A stretch of 49,441 nt of DNA from DASWIP01 sp036397635 (lineage in GTDB: Bacteria; Actinomycetota; AC-67), in contig DASWIP010000039.1 in the NCBI GenBank assembly GCA_036397635.1, positions 1-49,441 of the forward strand, written 5' to 3'. Position numbers and translations under genes: made by a program. This document shows positions 8,305-15,159 of this stretch, piece after piece. Positions within the stretch are counted from its first letter, which is position 1; each line of letters opens with the position of its first letter. The notes under the pieces were generated by a model, which worked only from the letters and a program-made list of their open reading frames with translations, ran no database searches and was not told where the DNA came from.

Positions 8305-10169
8305 GCCCTCTTCGCCTTCTCTTCCTCGGCCAGCGCGCGGCGCAGCACCTTGCCGACCATGGTCTTCGGAAGGTCGGCGCGGAACTCGTACTCCTTGGGC
8401 ACCTTGTACGCGGTGAGCCGCTCGCGGCAGAAGGCCTCGATCTCCTCGGCGGTCGCGGTCTGACCGGGCTTCAGGACGATGTAAGCCTTGGCCATCTCCC
8501 CGGAGCGCTGGTGCGGCAATCCGACGACCGCCGCTTCGAGCACCTTCGGGTGCTGGTAGAGGATCTCCTCCACGTCGCGCGGGTACACGTTGAACCCACC
8601 TACCAGGATCATGTCCTTCTTGCGGTCGACGATCTTGAAGAAGCCCTCCTCGTCGACCTCAGCGATGTCACCGGTGTACAGCCACCCGTCGCGCAGGACC
8701 TCTTCGGTCTCCTCGGGCTTGTTCCAGTAGCCCTGCATCACCTGCGGGCCGCGGATGCACAGTTCGCCTGGTCCCGGCGCGGGGATCTCCTTGGACGGAT
8801 CATCCACATCCACGATCTTGCACTCGGTGTTCGGGACCGGCAGGCCGATCGTGCCGATCTTGCGCTTGCCGTAGATCGGGTTGGCGTGCGAGATGGGAGA
8901 GGTCTCGGACAGCCCGTAGCCCTCGACGAGTCGTCCGCCGGTGACTTTCTCCCACCGCTCCTGCACCTCGCCGGGCAGCGGCGCCGCGCCCGACAGGCAG
9001 ACCCGGATCGACTTCATGTCTGTGTTCGCCAGATCCGGATGCGCGAGCAGGTTGGCGTACAGCGTCGGCACGCCGGGGAACACGGTCGGCTTGGTCCGCT
9101 GGATCGTCGAGAGCAATCCCTTCAGATCGCGGGGGTTCGGCACCAGCACCAGCAGCGCGCCCCACATCAGCCCGATGTTCATCGCGACCGTCTGCCCGTA
9201 GGAGTGGAACATGGGCAGCGCGCACATCACGATCTCGCGGCCCTCCTGCATGTCTGTGAACCAGGCCTTCGCTTGGATGCAGTTCGAGACCAGATTGTGA
9301 TGCGTCAGCATGACGCCCTTCGACAGCCCGGTCGTGCCGCCCGTGTACTGCAGCAGGGCGAGATCTTCGCGCGGTGAGATCTGCGCTTGCTGCACACCGC
9401 CGCGCGCTCTCTTCATCAGGTCCTTCCAGAACCGCACCGGCTCGGTCCGGGGGATCTCTTTCCAGACGTCCTTCTTCAGCTTCGGTCCCAAGAATGCTTT
9501 CAGGCCGTGGAAGTTGTCGAAGACGTTGGTGACGATCACCTCGCGAAGCTTCGGGCACTCGTTCCGCACCTTGCGGACCACGTCGTACATCAGGTCCAGC
9601 ACGACCAGCACCTCGATCTCGGCATCGTTGAACTGGTGCTCGAGCTCGCGCTCGGTGTACAGCGGGTTGTTGCATACCACCACCGCGCCGAGGCGCAGCG
9701 CCGCGTAGTACGTGATCACGACTTGCGGGACGTTCGGCATCAGCGTTCCGACGCGCGTGCCCTTGCCGACGCCGAGGTCGCGCAGGACGCCGGCCATCTT
9801 GTCGACGGCTTCGGCGAGCTGCTTGTAGGTCATGCGCTGACCCTGGAAGTCGATCGCCGGATTACTCGGGAACCGCCGCACCGACTCGTCGAGCAGCGAC
9901 GTCAACGCCTTCTCGGGAAGCTCGATCTCCTCGGGAACGCCCGGGGGGTAGCTCGCGCGCCAGATCGGGTTGGTCGACAGGCCGCCCTCGACCGAGCGGG
10001 GAGCCGCGCTTCGCTTCGCCGTCGAGGACCGAGTCGCGGTCTTCTTCACCGCCGACTTCCCGGCGGTCGGCGTACGCCCGGCAGCCTTCTTCGCCGTCGC
10101 CTTCCTGGCGGCCGGCTTCCGCGTCGCGGGCTTGCGTGTGCTTTTCTTCTCGTCGGGCACGGTCACCAT
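8301..10169 (-). CDS. fadD: Long-chain fatty-acid-CoA ligase (FadD-like) with Lys/Ala-rich N-terminal tail
   Basis: Activates fatty acids to acyl-CoA with ATP via an acyl-adenylate. The ANL-superfamily core carries the P-loop YTGGTTGLSKG, the adenylate-binding GYGLSETSP, the hinge region GDIAEVDEEGFFKIVDRKKD and the C-terminal catalytic Lys in PKTMVGKVLRR. Before the core lies a tail of about 50 residues made almost only of Lys, Arg, Ala, Thr and Ser, like histone H1 or HU tails; this is unusual for FadD. ATG 10169 and nearby GTG codons 10166 and 10160 are all possible starts (GGAG lies just upstream), so the exact N-terminus is uncertain. It sits between trpG and the DUF881 gene. Confidence 0.9.
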   Translation of the reverse strand: MVTVPDEKKSTRKPATRKPAARKATAKKAAGRTPTAGKSAVKKTATRSSTAKRSAAPRSVEGGLSTNPIWRASYPPGVPEEIELPEKALTSLLDESVRRFPSNPAIDFQGQRMTYKQLAEAVDKMAGVLRDLGVGKGTRVGTLMPNVPQVVITYYAALRLGAVVVCNNPLYTERELEHQFNDAEIEVLVVLDLMYDVVRKVRNECPKLREVIVTNVFDNFHGLKAFLGPKLKKDVWKEIPRTEPVRFWKDLMKRARGGVQQAQISPREDLALLQYTGGTTGLSKGVMLTHHNLVSNCIQAKAWFTDMQEGREIVMCALPMFHSYGQTVAMNIGLMWGALLVLVPNPRDLKGLLSTIQRTKPTVFPGVPTLYANLLAHPDLANTDMKSIRVCLSGAAPLPGEVQERWEKVTGGRLVEGYGLSETSPISHANPIYGKRKIGTIGLPVPNTECKIVDVDDPSKEIPAPGPGELCIRGPQVMQGYWNKPEETEEVLRDGWLYTGDIAEVDEEGFFKIVDRKKDMILVGGFNVYPRDVEEILYQHPKVLEAAVVGLPHQRSGEMAKAYIVLKPGQTATAEEIEAFCRERLTAYKVPKEYEFRADLPKTMVGKVLRRALAEEEKAKRA

Positions 10170-10233
10170 CTCCGATCGTCGCGTGTGTTCGTGGATTCTG
10201 TCCCACCCACGGCAGCCGGGCCAAACCGGCCGC

Positions 10234-10962
10234 TCATCCTGCACCCGGCCGGGCGAAGTTGGCCGCGACCAGACCGCGGAACGGCGGCAAGGTCATGGCC
10301 GGGACGACGCCCGTGGCGAAGCCGAGCCTGAACTCCGCGGCGAACACGCGGAACCGCTCAACGAACGGATCCTGCCGCAGCCCTTCGAGCAGCGCGCCGG
10401 TGTCCCCCAGCGACTCTATCCGGTAGGGCGGTGCGTGAACGGTGCCGTGCAGCAGGAGCGTATTGCCGACGCATCGAACCGCGCTGGCGGCAGTGATCCG
10501 CTCACCATTGATGCTCATCGCCTCGGCACCTGCCGCCCACAGGGCGTTCACGACCGCCTGGAGGTCCTGCTCGTGGATCACCAAGTCGTTGGGATCGCCG
10601 GTGGGGGATTCCCGCAGCGTGGAGTCCCGCAGCTCGACGAGAACGCCGGGTCCGGTGATCTCGGTGACCCCGACCAGCCGCCCGAGGCGGTCGATCTCAC
10701 CACGAAGCTGTTCGAGGTTGCGCTGTCCGGTGCCGGCTGCCAGCTCGAAGGCGGTGATCTGGGTCTGCAGCGACTCGAGGCGCGCGCGCAGCGAGCGGGT
10801 GCGATCGTCTTCCTGCGCGATCAGGTCGACCAGACGCGCGTGCCGTGATAGGCGAGGTCCGACCGGGGCGGCGTTCTCGGTCGCCACAACGACGGCGAAC
10901 CCGATGATGCCGAGTAAAAGGTAAGGAAAGAAGCGGAAGAGCGGGGAAGAACCTGTACGCAC
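10234..10962 (-). CDS. DUF881 (YlxW-like) membrane protein
   Basis: A 242-aa protein with an N-terminal membrane helix (about 9-28), a coiled-coil stretch (about 45-85) and a C-terminal DUF881 domain with the conserved GPGVLVELRDS and ALWAAGAEAMSINGERI segments. The family is found next to cell-division genes in Actinobacteria and Firmicutes; its biochemical role is unknown. The start is a GTG without a clear Shine-Dalgarno sequence, 44 bp from the divergent crgA start. Confidence 0.88.
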   Translation of the reverse strand: MRTGSSPLFRFFPYLLLGIIGFAVVVATENAAPVGPRLSRHARLVDLIAQEDDRTRSLRARLESLQTQITAFELAAGTGQRNLEQLRGEIDRLGRLVGVTEITGPGVLVELRDSTLRESPTGDPNDLVIHEQDLQAVVNALWAAGAEAMSINGERITAASAVRCVGNTLLLHGTVHAPPYRIESLGDTGALLEGLRQDPFVERFRVFAAEFRLGFATGVVPAMTLPPFRGLVAANFARPGAG

Positions 10963-10990
10963 GGGGCTGCCCGGGGTCGAGATATGCCGG

Positions 10991-10996
10991 TAGTAT
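10991..10996 (+). promoter_or_regulatory. Candidate -10 box for crgA (near-leaderless)
   Basis: TAGTAT lies 10 bases before the crgA ATG in the 44-bp divergent spacer; no Shine-Dalgarno sequence is visible. Confidence 0.4.
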
Positions 10997-11006
10997 AGCC
11001 CGCGCT

Positions 11007-11237
11007 ATGCCGATCTCGAAGTCCAGGCGCAGGCGTTACACGCCGCCGCCGAAGCCGAAGCCGAAGCCGTCGCCCAAGTGGGTGCCTGTGCTGATGCTCG
11101 CGCTGCTCGGCATCGGTGTGCTCATGCTGGTCCTCTACTACACGCGGCTGCTTCCCGGCGGTTCGCCCCTGTGGGGCCTGCTGGGCGGGTTCAGCCTCAT
11201 CGCCGGCGGCTTCTTCACCGGTGTCTTCTGGCGCTAG
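11007..11237 (+). CDS. crgA: Cell division protein CrgA
   Basis: A 76-aa protein with a basic, Pro/Lys-rich cytoplasmic N-terminus (RRRRYTPPPKPKPKP) and two membrane helices (about 26-46 and 55-73) separated by the loop RLLPGGSPLW, the CrgA family pattern. CrgA helps recruit PBPs and other divisome parts in actinobacteria. It lies, as expected, beside the DUF881 gene and near the pknB operon. Confidence 0.93.
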   Translation: MPISKSRRRRYTPPPKPKPKPSPKWVPVLMLALLGIGVLMLVLYYTRLLPGGSPLWGLLGGFSLIAGGFFTGVFWR

Positions 11238-11324
11238 CCGTTCCTTCGGTGGCCCTCAGCGCGTCCGGCGTCCCCCCCCTCGTGGGGGCGGCGTACCCCC
11301 GTCGTCGGCCGGCCGGACCCCAAC

Positions 11325-11339
11325 TACCCCCCAGGGGTA
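11325..11339 (+). promoter_or_regulatory. CsoR operator upstream of csoR
   Basis: TACCCCCCAGGGGTA has inverted arms TACCCC and GGGGTA and matches the GC-rich pseudo-palindrome bound by copper sensor CsoR. It overlaps the adjoining -10 box, so CsoR binding would block RNA polymerase: autoregulation. Confidence 0.8.
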
Positions 11340-11343
11340 TACT
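11338..11343 (+). promoter_or_regulatory. -10 box of the csoR promoter, leaderless
   Basis: TATACT overlaps the operator by two bases and ends 7 bases before ATG 11351; the transcript probably starts at the initiation codon. Confidence 0.55.
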
Positions 11344-11350
11344 GGGGCGC

Positions 11351-11629
11351 ATGGCCTACCTGTACGGCGACTCCAAGGAAGCCCTCCAGCGCCGCCTAAG
11401 GCGGATCGAGGGCCAGATCCGAGGCATCCAACGCATGATCGACGAGGACAAGTACTGCGTCGAGATCCTCGACCAGATCTCGGCCGTCCGAGCAGCGCTG
11501 GACAAGGTCGGCCTTCATCTGATGTCCGACCACATCAAGGGATGCGTCGCCGACGCGGTCATGACCGAGCAGCGCGACGAGAAGGTCACCGAGCTGGTCG
11601 GCGTGGTCGAGAAGTACCTCAAGAGCTGA
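11351..11629 (+). CDS. csoR: Copper-sensing transcriptional repressor CsoR
   Basis: A 92-aa all-helical DUF156 repressor that releases DNA when it binds Cu(I). The ligand set is complete at the same positions as in the M. tuberculosis protein: Cys36, His61, Cys65, with second-shell Tyr35 and Glu81. This argues for copper rather than persulfide (CstR) or nickel (RcnR) sensing. The frame is open upstream, but ATG 11351 gives the family length and follows the operator/-10. No copA or copZ lies next to it; the only other operator-like site in the window is upstream of trxA. Confidence 0.92.
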   Translation: MAYLYGDSKEALQRRLRRIEGQIRGIQRMIDEDKYCVEILDQISAVRAALDKVGLHLMSDHIKGCVADAVMTEQRDEKVTELVGVVEKYLKS

Positions 11630-11630
11630 G

Positions 11631-11649
11631 TTTCCCCAGCCTGGGGAAA
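11631..11649. repeat. Palindrome after csoR
   Basis: The arms TTTCCCCAG and CTGGGGAAA flank one central base, starting just after the csoR stop. It could act as a terminator hairpin (no T-tract) or as a protein-binding site. Confidence 0.5.
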
Positions 11650-11679
11650 TCCTTGGGGGTAATTACAGAACTGTCATTC

Positions 11680-11695
11680 GTCCCCAGCTGGGGAC
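11680..11695. repeat. Perfect 16-bp palindrome upstream of fmdB
   Basis: GTCCCCAGCTGGGGAC shares the CCCCAG/CTGGGG core with the palindrome 31 bp to its left and ends 12 bp before the fmdB start, where an operator would sit. Confidence 0.5.
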
Positions 11696-11707
11696 AAGGG
11701 TGTGGAT

Positions 11708-11953
11708 ATGCCGGTCTACGAGTACAAATGCACGGCGTGCGGCGAGCGCGAGGAACACATCCTGCTGTGGTCGGACGACCCGCCGGCCACGTGCGCCGCA
11801 TGTGGCGGCGCGCTCAAGCGCGCCTACGCGGGCCGCGTGCAGGTCGCTTTCGGCGGCTGGGGCTTCTCGAAAACGGACTCGCTGATCCCGGACACCAGGG
11901 GCAAGGACTTCAAGGCTTTGCGCGAGCGCGCACAGCGCATCGCCGACGAGTAG
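11708..11953 (+). CDS. FmdB-family zinc-ribbon protein
   Basis: An 81-aa protein starting PVYEYKCTACGE with a second CAACGG motif, the two CxxC pairs of the FmdB/CxxC_CxxC_SSSS zinc ribbon; a charged helical tail follows. The family is named for a putative amidase-operon regulator but its function is not established. A GTG two codons upstream is in frame; ATG 11708 is chosen because AAGG lies 8 bases before it and the family starts MPxYEY. It follows csoR by 78 bp with two palindromes between. Confidence 0.85.
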   Translation: MPVYEYKCTACGEREEHILLWSDDPPATCAACGGALKRAYAGRVQVAFGGWGFSKTDSLIPDTRGKDFKALRERAQRIADE

Positions 11954-11977
11954 CCGCAAGTATCGCCCAACGAGTAG

Positions 11978-12232
11978 CTACGGTCCCCGCGCAACCTCCT
12001 CGCGGACGGTCATCCGCTCACCGCAGTGCCTCGGGGCGACCTCGGATCCCTTGCGCAGAAGCAGCAGTTCCGTGTGGCAGTTCTCGCACCAGAACACCAC
12101 GCGCAGATCGCTCGGCGGAGGCGCCGCCTCCGGCAGCTCCTTGGTCGGTGCCGGGACGCGCATCCCGCGCAGCATCACGATGCCGATGGACGCGATCGCC
12201 AGCCCCATCAGGATCGCGATCGCGACGCGCAC
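11978..12232 (-). CDS. Small membrane protein with a cysteine/histidine cluster
   Basis: An 84-aa protein with an N-terminal membrane helix (about 3-21), a Pro-rich linker and a compact domain with Cys49, Cys52, His53, His69 and Cys70 (CENCH and RHCGERM), which could be a zinc site. I do not recognise the family. The GTG start has GGGAGG about 10 bases upstream and lies 22 bases after the thiolase stop, so the two are probably co-transcribed. It converges on fmdB, another zinc ribbon. Confidence 0.65.
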   Translation of the reverse strand: MRVAIAILMGLAIASIGIVMLRGMRVPAPTKELPEAAPPPSDLRVVFWCENCHTELLLLRKGSEVAPRHCGERMTVREEVARGP

Positions 12233-12254
12233 GCCGACTCAGCCTCCCGACCCG

Positions 12255-13448
12255 CTACAGCCGCTCGAGGATGGTGGCGTTCGCCATGCCGCCGCCCTCA
12301 CACATGGTCTGCAGTCCATAGCGCGCGCCTCGCCGCTCCATCTCGTGCAGCAGGGTGGTCATCAAGCGTGCGCCGGACGCGCCCAGCGGGTGGCCCATGG
12401 CGATCGCGCCCCCATTGGGATTGACGTTCGACTCGAACCAGCGGTCGTCGGCCTTCAGCTCGATCTTCCACGCGACCGGCACGACCGCGAAGGCCTCGTT
12501 GATCTCGACCACGTCGATATCGGCGAGCTTGAGTCCCGATCGCTCGAGCGCCCGCTTCGTCGCCGGGATCGGCGCGGTGAGCATCAGCACCGGGTCGGCC
12601 GCCGACACGGTCATCGTGTGGAAGCGCGCGCGCGGCCTCAGGCCCAGCTCCTTGGCCTTCTCAGGCGTGGTGATCAGCAACGCCGCCGCTCCGTCCGAGA
12701 TCTGCGACGAGTTCCCCGCCGTCGTGATCCAGGGCGCCTCCGGGAACCGTTGCGCATCCTCCTCGGTGTAGAACGCGGGCTTCAACGATGCGAGCTTCTC
12801 GAGCGAGGTCTCGCGCAGCCCTTGGTCGCGCTCGAACAGGGTCGTCTCACCGTTGGCGACCTTGATCGGGAAGACTTCACGGTCGTACCGGCCCTCGGCC
12901 CACGCGGCCTGGGCGCGCTGCTGGCTGCGGAAGCCGATCTCGTCCGCCTGCTCGCGGGTGATGCCCCACTTCGCGGCGATCAGCTCGGACGAGATGCCCT
13001 GCGGGACAAGCCGGCCGTCGTAGCGCTCGTTCATCCCGGCAGTGAACGGGAACCCGCCGGTGGCGACGGATGATCCCATCGGCACGCGGGTCATGTTCTC
13101 GACGCCGCTGGCCACGACGACGTCTTGCTGACCCGACATCACGGCCTGGGCGGCGAAGTGCGCGGCCTGTTGCGACGAACCGCACTGGCGGTCCACCGAA
13201 GTGCCGGGCACGTGGTCGGGGAACCCCGCCGCGAGCCAGCCGTTCCGCGCGATGTTGATGGCCTGATCGCCGACCTGGCTCACACATCCGGTGATGTTGT
13301 CCTCCACGATGCCCGGGTCGATCCCGGTACGCGACACCAGCTCCTGCAGGGTCGCGGCGAGCAGGTCGACCGAGTGGGTGTCCGTGAGCGCGCCCCCGCG
13401 CTTCCCGATCGGCGTCCGGACGGCCTCGACGATGACGGCTTCTCGCAT
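12255..13448 (-). CDS. Acetyl-CoA C-acyltransferase (thiolase)
   Basis: Catalyses thiolytic cleavage of 3-ketoacyl-CoA, or the reverse condensation. It is 397 aa with nucleophile Cys89 (DRQCGSS), His353 (AMGHPLGASG) and Cys383 (CEGGGMAN), all catalytic residues in place. The ATG at 13448 has AGAAGGTG about 6 bases upstream; an in-frame GTG at 13457 is less likely. A 20-bp palindrome directly upstream looks like a TetR-type operator. FadA-like fatty-acid or steroid degradation is likely; substrate not determinable. The fadD gene 2 kb away fits lipid use. Confidence 0.93.
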   Translation of the reverse strand: MREAVIVEAVRTPIGKRGGALTDTHSVDLLAATLQELVSRTGIDPGIVEDNITGCVSQVGDQAINIARNGWLAAGFPDHVPGTSVDRQCGSSQQAAHFAAQAVMSGQQDVVVASGVENMTRVPMGSSVATGGFPFTAGMNERYDGRLVPQGISSELIAAKWGITREQADEIGFRSQQRAQAAWAEGRYDREVFPIKVANGETTLFERDQGLRETSLEKLASLKPAFYTEEDAQRFPEAPWITTAGNSSQISDGAAALLITTPEKAKELGLRPRARFHTMTVSAADPVLMLTAPIPATKRALERSGLKLADIDVVEINEAFAVVPVAWKIELKADDRWFESNVNPNGGAIAMGHPLGASGARLMTTLLHEMERRGARYGLQTMCEGGGMANATILERL

Positions 13449-13475
13449 CGCTTTCACCTTCTCTTGAGAGAGTGT

Positions 13476-13495
13476 TAGTTACCGGCGAGTAACTA
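13476..13495. promoter_or_regulatory. 20-bp palindrome upstream of the thiolase gene (TetR-type operator candidate)
   Basis: The perfect arms TAGTTAC and GTAACTA are separated by CGGCGA, 28 bp before the thiolase ATG and overlapping the stop codon of the glycosyltransferase gene. AT-rich arms stand out against the local GC content. Confidence 0.6.
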
Positions 13496-14668
13496 TAGGC
13501 TCGCCGCTTCTCCTCGGTCAACGCGCCGGGGCTCGGCCATCATCCCGATCAGGTCCGCCCCGCGTCGCGGGCCATCAAGGTTAGCCGCCTCGGTCGCGAG
13601 CCGCTGGGCTGCCATGCCGTACCGCGGATCCTCGACGAGGCGCCGGAGAGCCCGCCGTATCGCCCGCTTCTTCGGCCGGCGCACCCGGATGGCGGCGCCG
13701 GTCGCCGCGACCCGCGCGCCGTTCTCACGTTGGTCACCGGGACCGGGCACGATCACCAATGGAACACCATGGGTGAGCGCGCGCGCGACGATGCCGTGGC
13801 CTCCGCTCGTGATCACGGCGTCGGCCTGCTCGAGCAGCGCGTCGTGCGGCGCGAAGGGGACGTGCACGATCCCGGGCGGCATGTCGCGCGGCCGCGGTCC
13901 GGTGAGCAAGCCGCGCGCGCCGCTGCTCGCGACCGCGTTGACGGCCGCATCGACGAACGCGCCGACATCGTGGGCCGTGCTCGGTGCGATCAGCACCAGC
14001 GGCCGGTCACCCGGCGGCAACGCCGGCACATCGCCGGCGCCGTCCCACAGCAGCGGCCCTATCACGTGCGCCTGCGCAGGCCAGTCTCGTCGTAGCCGCT
14101 CCAACGACGGCAACGTCGCGACCAGGATCAGATCCCGCGACAACTGCCCGTCGAGCCGCTCGGTCGGGGCGAGCCGGAGCGCTGCTCGGGCGCGGTTGAG
14201 GTCGTCGCGGGCGCCGGTGAGGTCGCGGAGCGTGTTGCGCCGCACGTTCGCCTCGAGCAGCGGGATCAGCCGGCGTCCCAGCCCGAAGGGCGGCAGGTCG
14301 GCCGAGTACGTGTGCAGCGGGTGCACGATCAACGACGCGACCGGGATGCCCAAGGCTTCGGCCGCGAGCGCCGGACCGAGGGCGATCGCATCGTGAACCA
14401 CCACGTCTGGCTCCAAGTCGCGGAACTGCGGGATCATCGACCGCGCCATCGATGCAGCGTCGTCGTACAGACGCAGGGAGTCGCGCGGGCTGCCGTCGAT
14501 GCCCTCGGGGAAGTCGGCGTAGCGGCAGCCCGCGCGTTCGGCCGCCTCGCGATGCTCGGCGCCGCAGACGAACGTGACGAGGTGTGCGCGCGCGGCGATC
14601 TCCTTCGCCAGCGCGAGCATCGGGAACGCGTGACCGGGCGCCGACATGGTGGCGCAGGCGACCCGCAC
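13493..14668 (-). CDS. UGT/MGT-like glycosyltransferase (GT1 family)
   Basis: A 391-aa two-domain GT-B enzyme. The N-terminus (VACATMSAPGHAFPMLALA) is the acceptor domain with its GH loop; the C-terminus carries the nucleotide-sugar signature region VITSGGHGIVARALTHGVP, then PGPGDQRENG. Such enzymes glycosylate lipids, macrolides or other small molecules; acceptor unknown. The frame runs open upstream, but that part overlaps the PGPGW gene in another frame; GTG 14668 with AAGGG 8 bases upstream, 4 bases after the preceding stop, is the natural start. Confidence 0.85.
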   Translation of the reverse strand: MRVACATMSAPGHAFPMLALAKEIAARAHLVTFVCGAEHREAAERAGCRYADFPEGIDGSPRDSLRLYDDAASMARSMIPQFRDLEPDVVVHDAIALGPALAAEALGIPVASLIVHPLHTYSADLPPFGLGRRLIPLLEANVRRNTLRDLTGARDDLNRARAALRLAPTERLDGQLSRDLILVATLPSLERLRRDWPAQAHVIGPLLWDGAGDVPALPPGDRPLVLIAPSTAHDVGAFVDAAVNAVASSGARGLLTGPRPRDMPPGIVHVPFAPHDALLEQADAVITSGGHGIVARALTHGVPLVIVPGPGDQRENGARVAATGAAIRVRRPKKRAIRRALRRLVEDPRYGMAAQRLATEAANLDGPRRGADLIGMMAEPRRVDRGEAASL

Positions 14669-14672
14669 CGGT

Positions 14673-14924
14673 TCAGCCCTTCCGGCGGGGGCGGCGGATC
14701 CTCTCGCCGGCTCGCTTCGCGCGGCGCTTCGTTTCGTTGAGGACGTAGCGCGCCCACGCGTACTCGGTCCCCAGCACGGCGAGGCCTGCCAGCACGACCA
14801 GGATCCCGGGACCCGGCAGGACAAGAAGCGCGAGACCAGCGGCGACCAAGGTGAAGCCGACGAGCGTGATGGCGATGCGCTTCCCACTTCGCAGCACCCA
14901 CGAAACGACTGGTCCTCCCGACAT
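14673..14924 (-). CDS. PGPGW-motif membrane protein (TIGR02611-like)
   Basis: An 83-aa protein with two membrane helices (about 17-35 and 38-56) around LVLPGPGILVVLAGLAVLG, the PGPGW-type motif, followed by a strongly basic cytoplasmic tail. Function unknown. It is transcribed with the glycosyltransferase gene (4-base gap). TATCGT lies 6 bases before the ATG, suggesting a leaderless transcript. Confidence 0.8.
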   Translation of the reverse strand: MSGGPVVSWVLRSGKRIAITLVGFTLVAAGLALLVLPGPGILVVLAGLAVLGTEYAWARYVLNETKRRAKRAGERIRRPRRKG

Positions 14925-14930
14925 GTCCGG

Positions 14931-14936
14931 ACGATA
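14931..14936 (-). promoter_or_regulatory. Candidate -10 box of the PGPGW-glycosyltransferase operon
   Basis: TATCGT on the minus strand, 6 bases before ATG 14924; no Shine-Dalgarno sequence seen. Confidence 0.35.
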
Positions 14937-15159
14937 CAGCAGCCTGCGTCGGGCACGCTCGGGAGGACCGGAAAGGGTTCCTATGCGACGTGCGAGTGGC
15001 CGTGGCTACCGTGATCGTTGAGGTCGAGACGGTCACACGTGCGCTAGCCGGCGGCTAGCAGATGCGAACATCGTTGCCGAACCGTAACGTTCCCGACGAG
15101 CGAGCGACACGTCCGTTCGCCACTATGGGTGGGACCGCTTCGACGGTGGGGACTCATCT

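Noticed and set aside
11351..11629. CsoR homologue as a persulfide sensor (CstR)
   Set aside because: His61 of the copper ligand set is present together with Cys36 and Cys65; CstR lacks the His.
14669..14956. An N-terminal extension of the glycosyltransferase
   Set aside because: It overlaps the PGPGW gene in a different frame, and a good Shine-Dalgarno sequence precedes GTG 14668.
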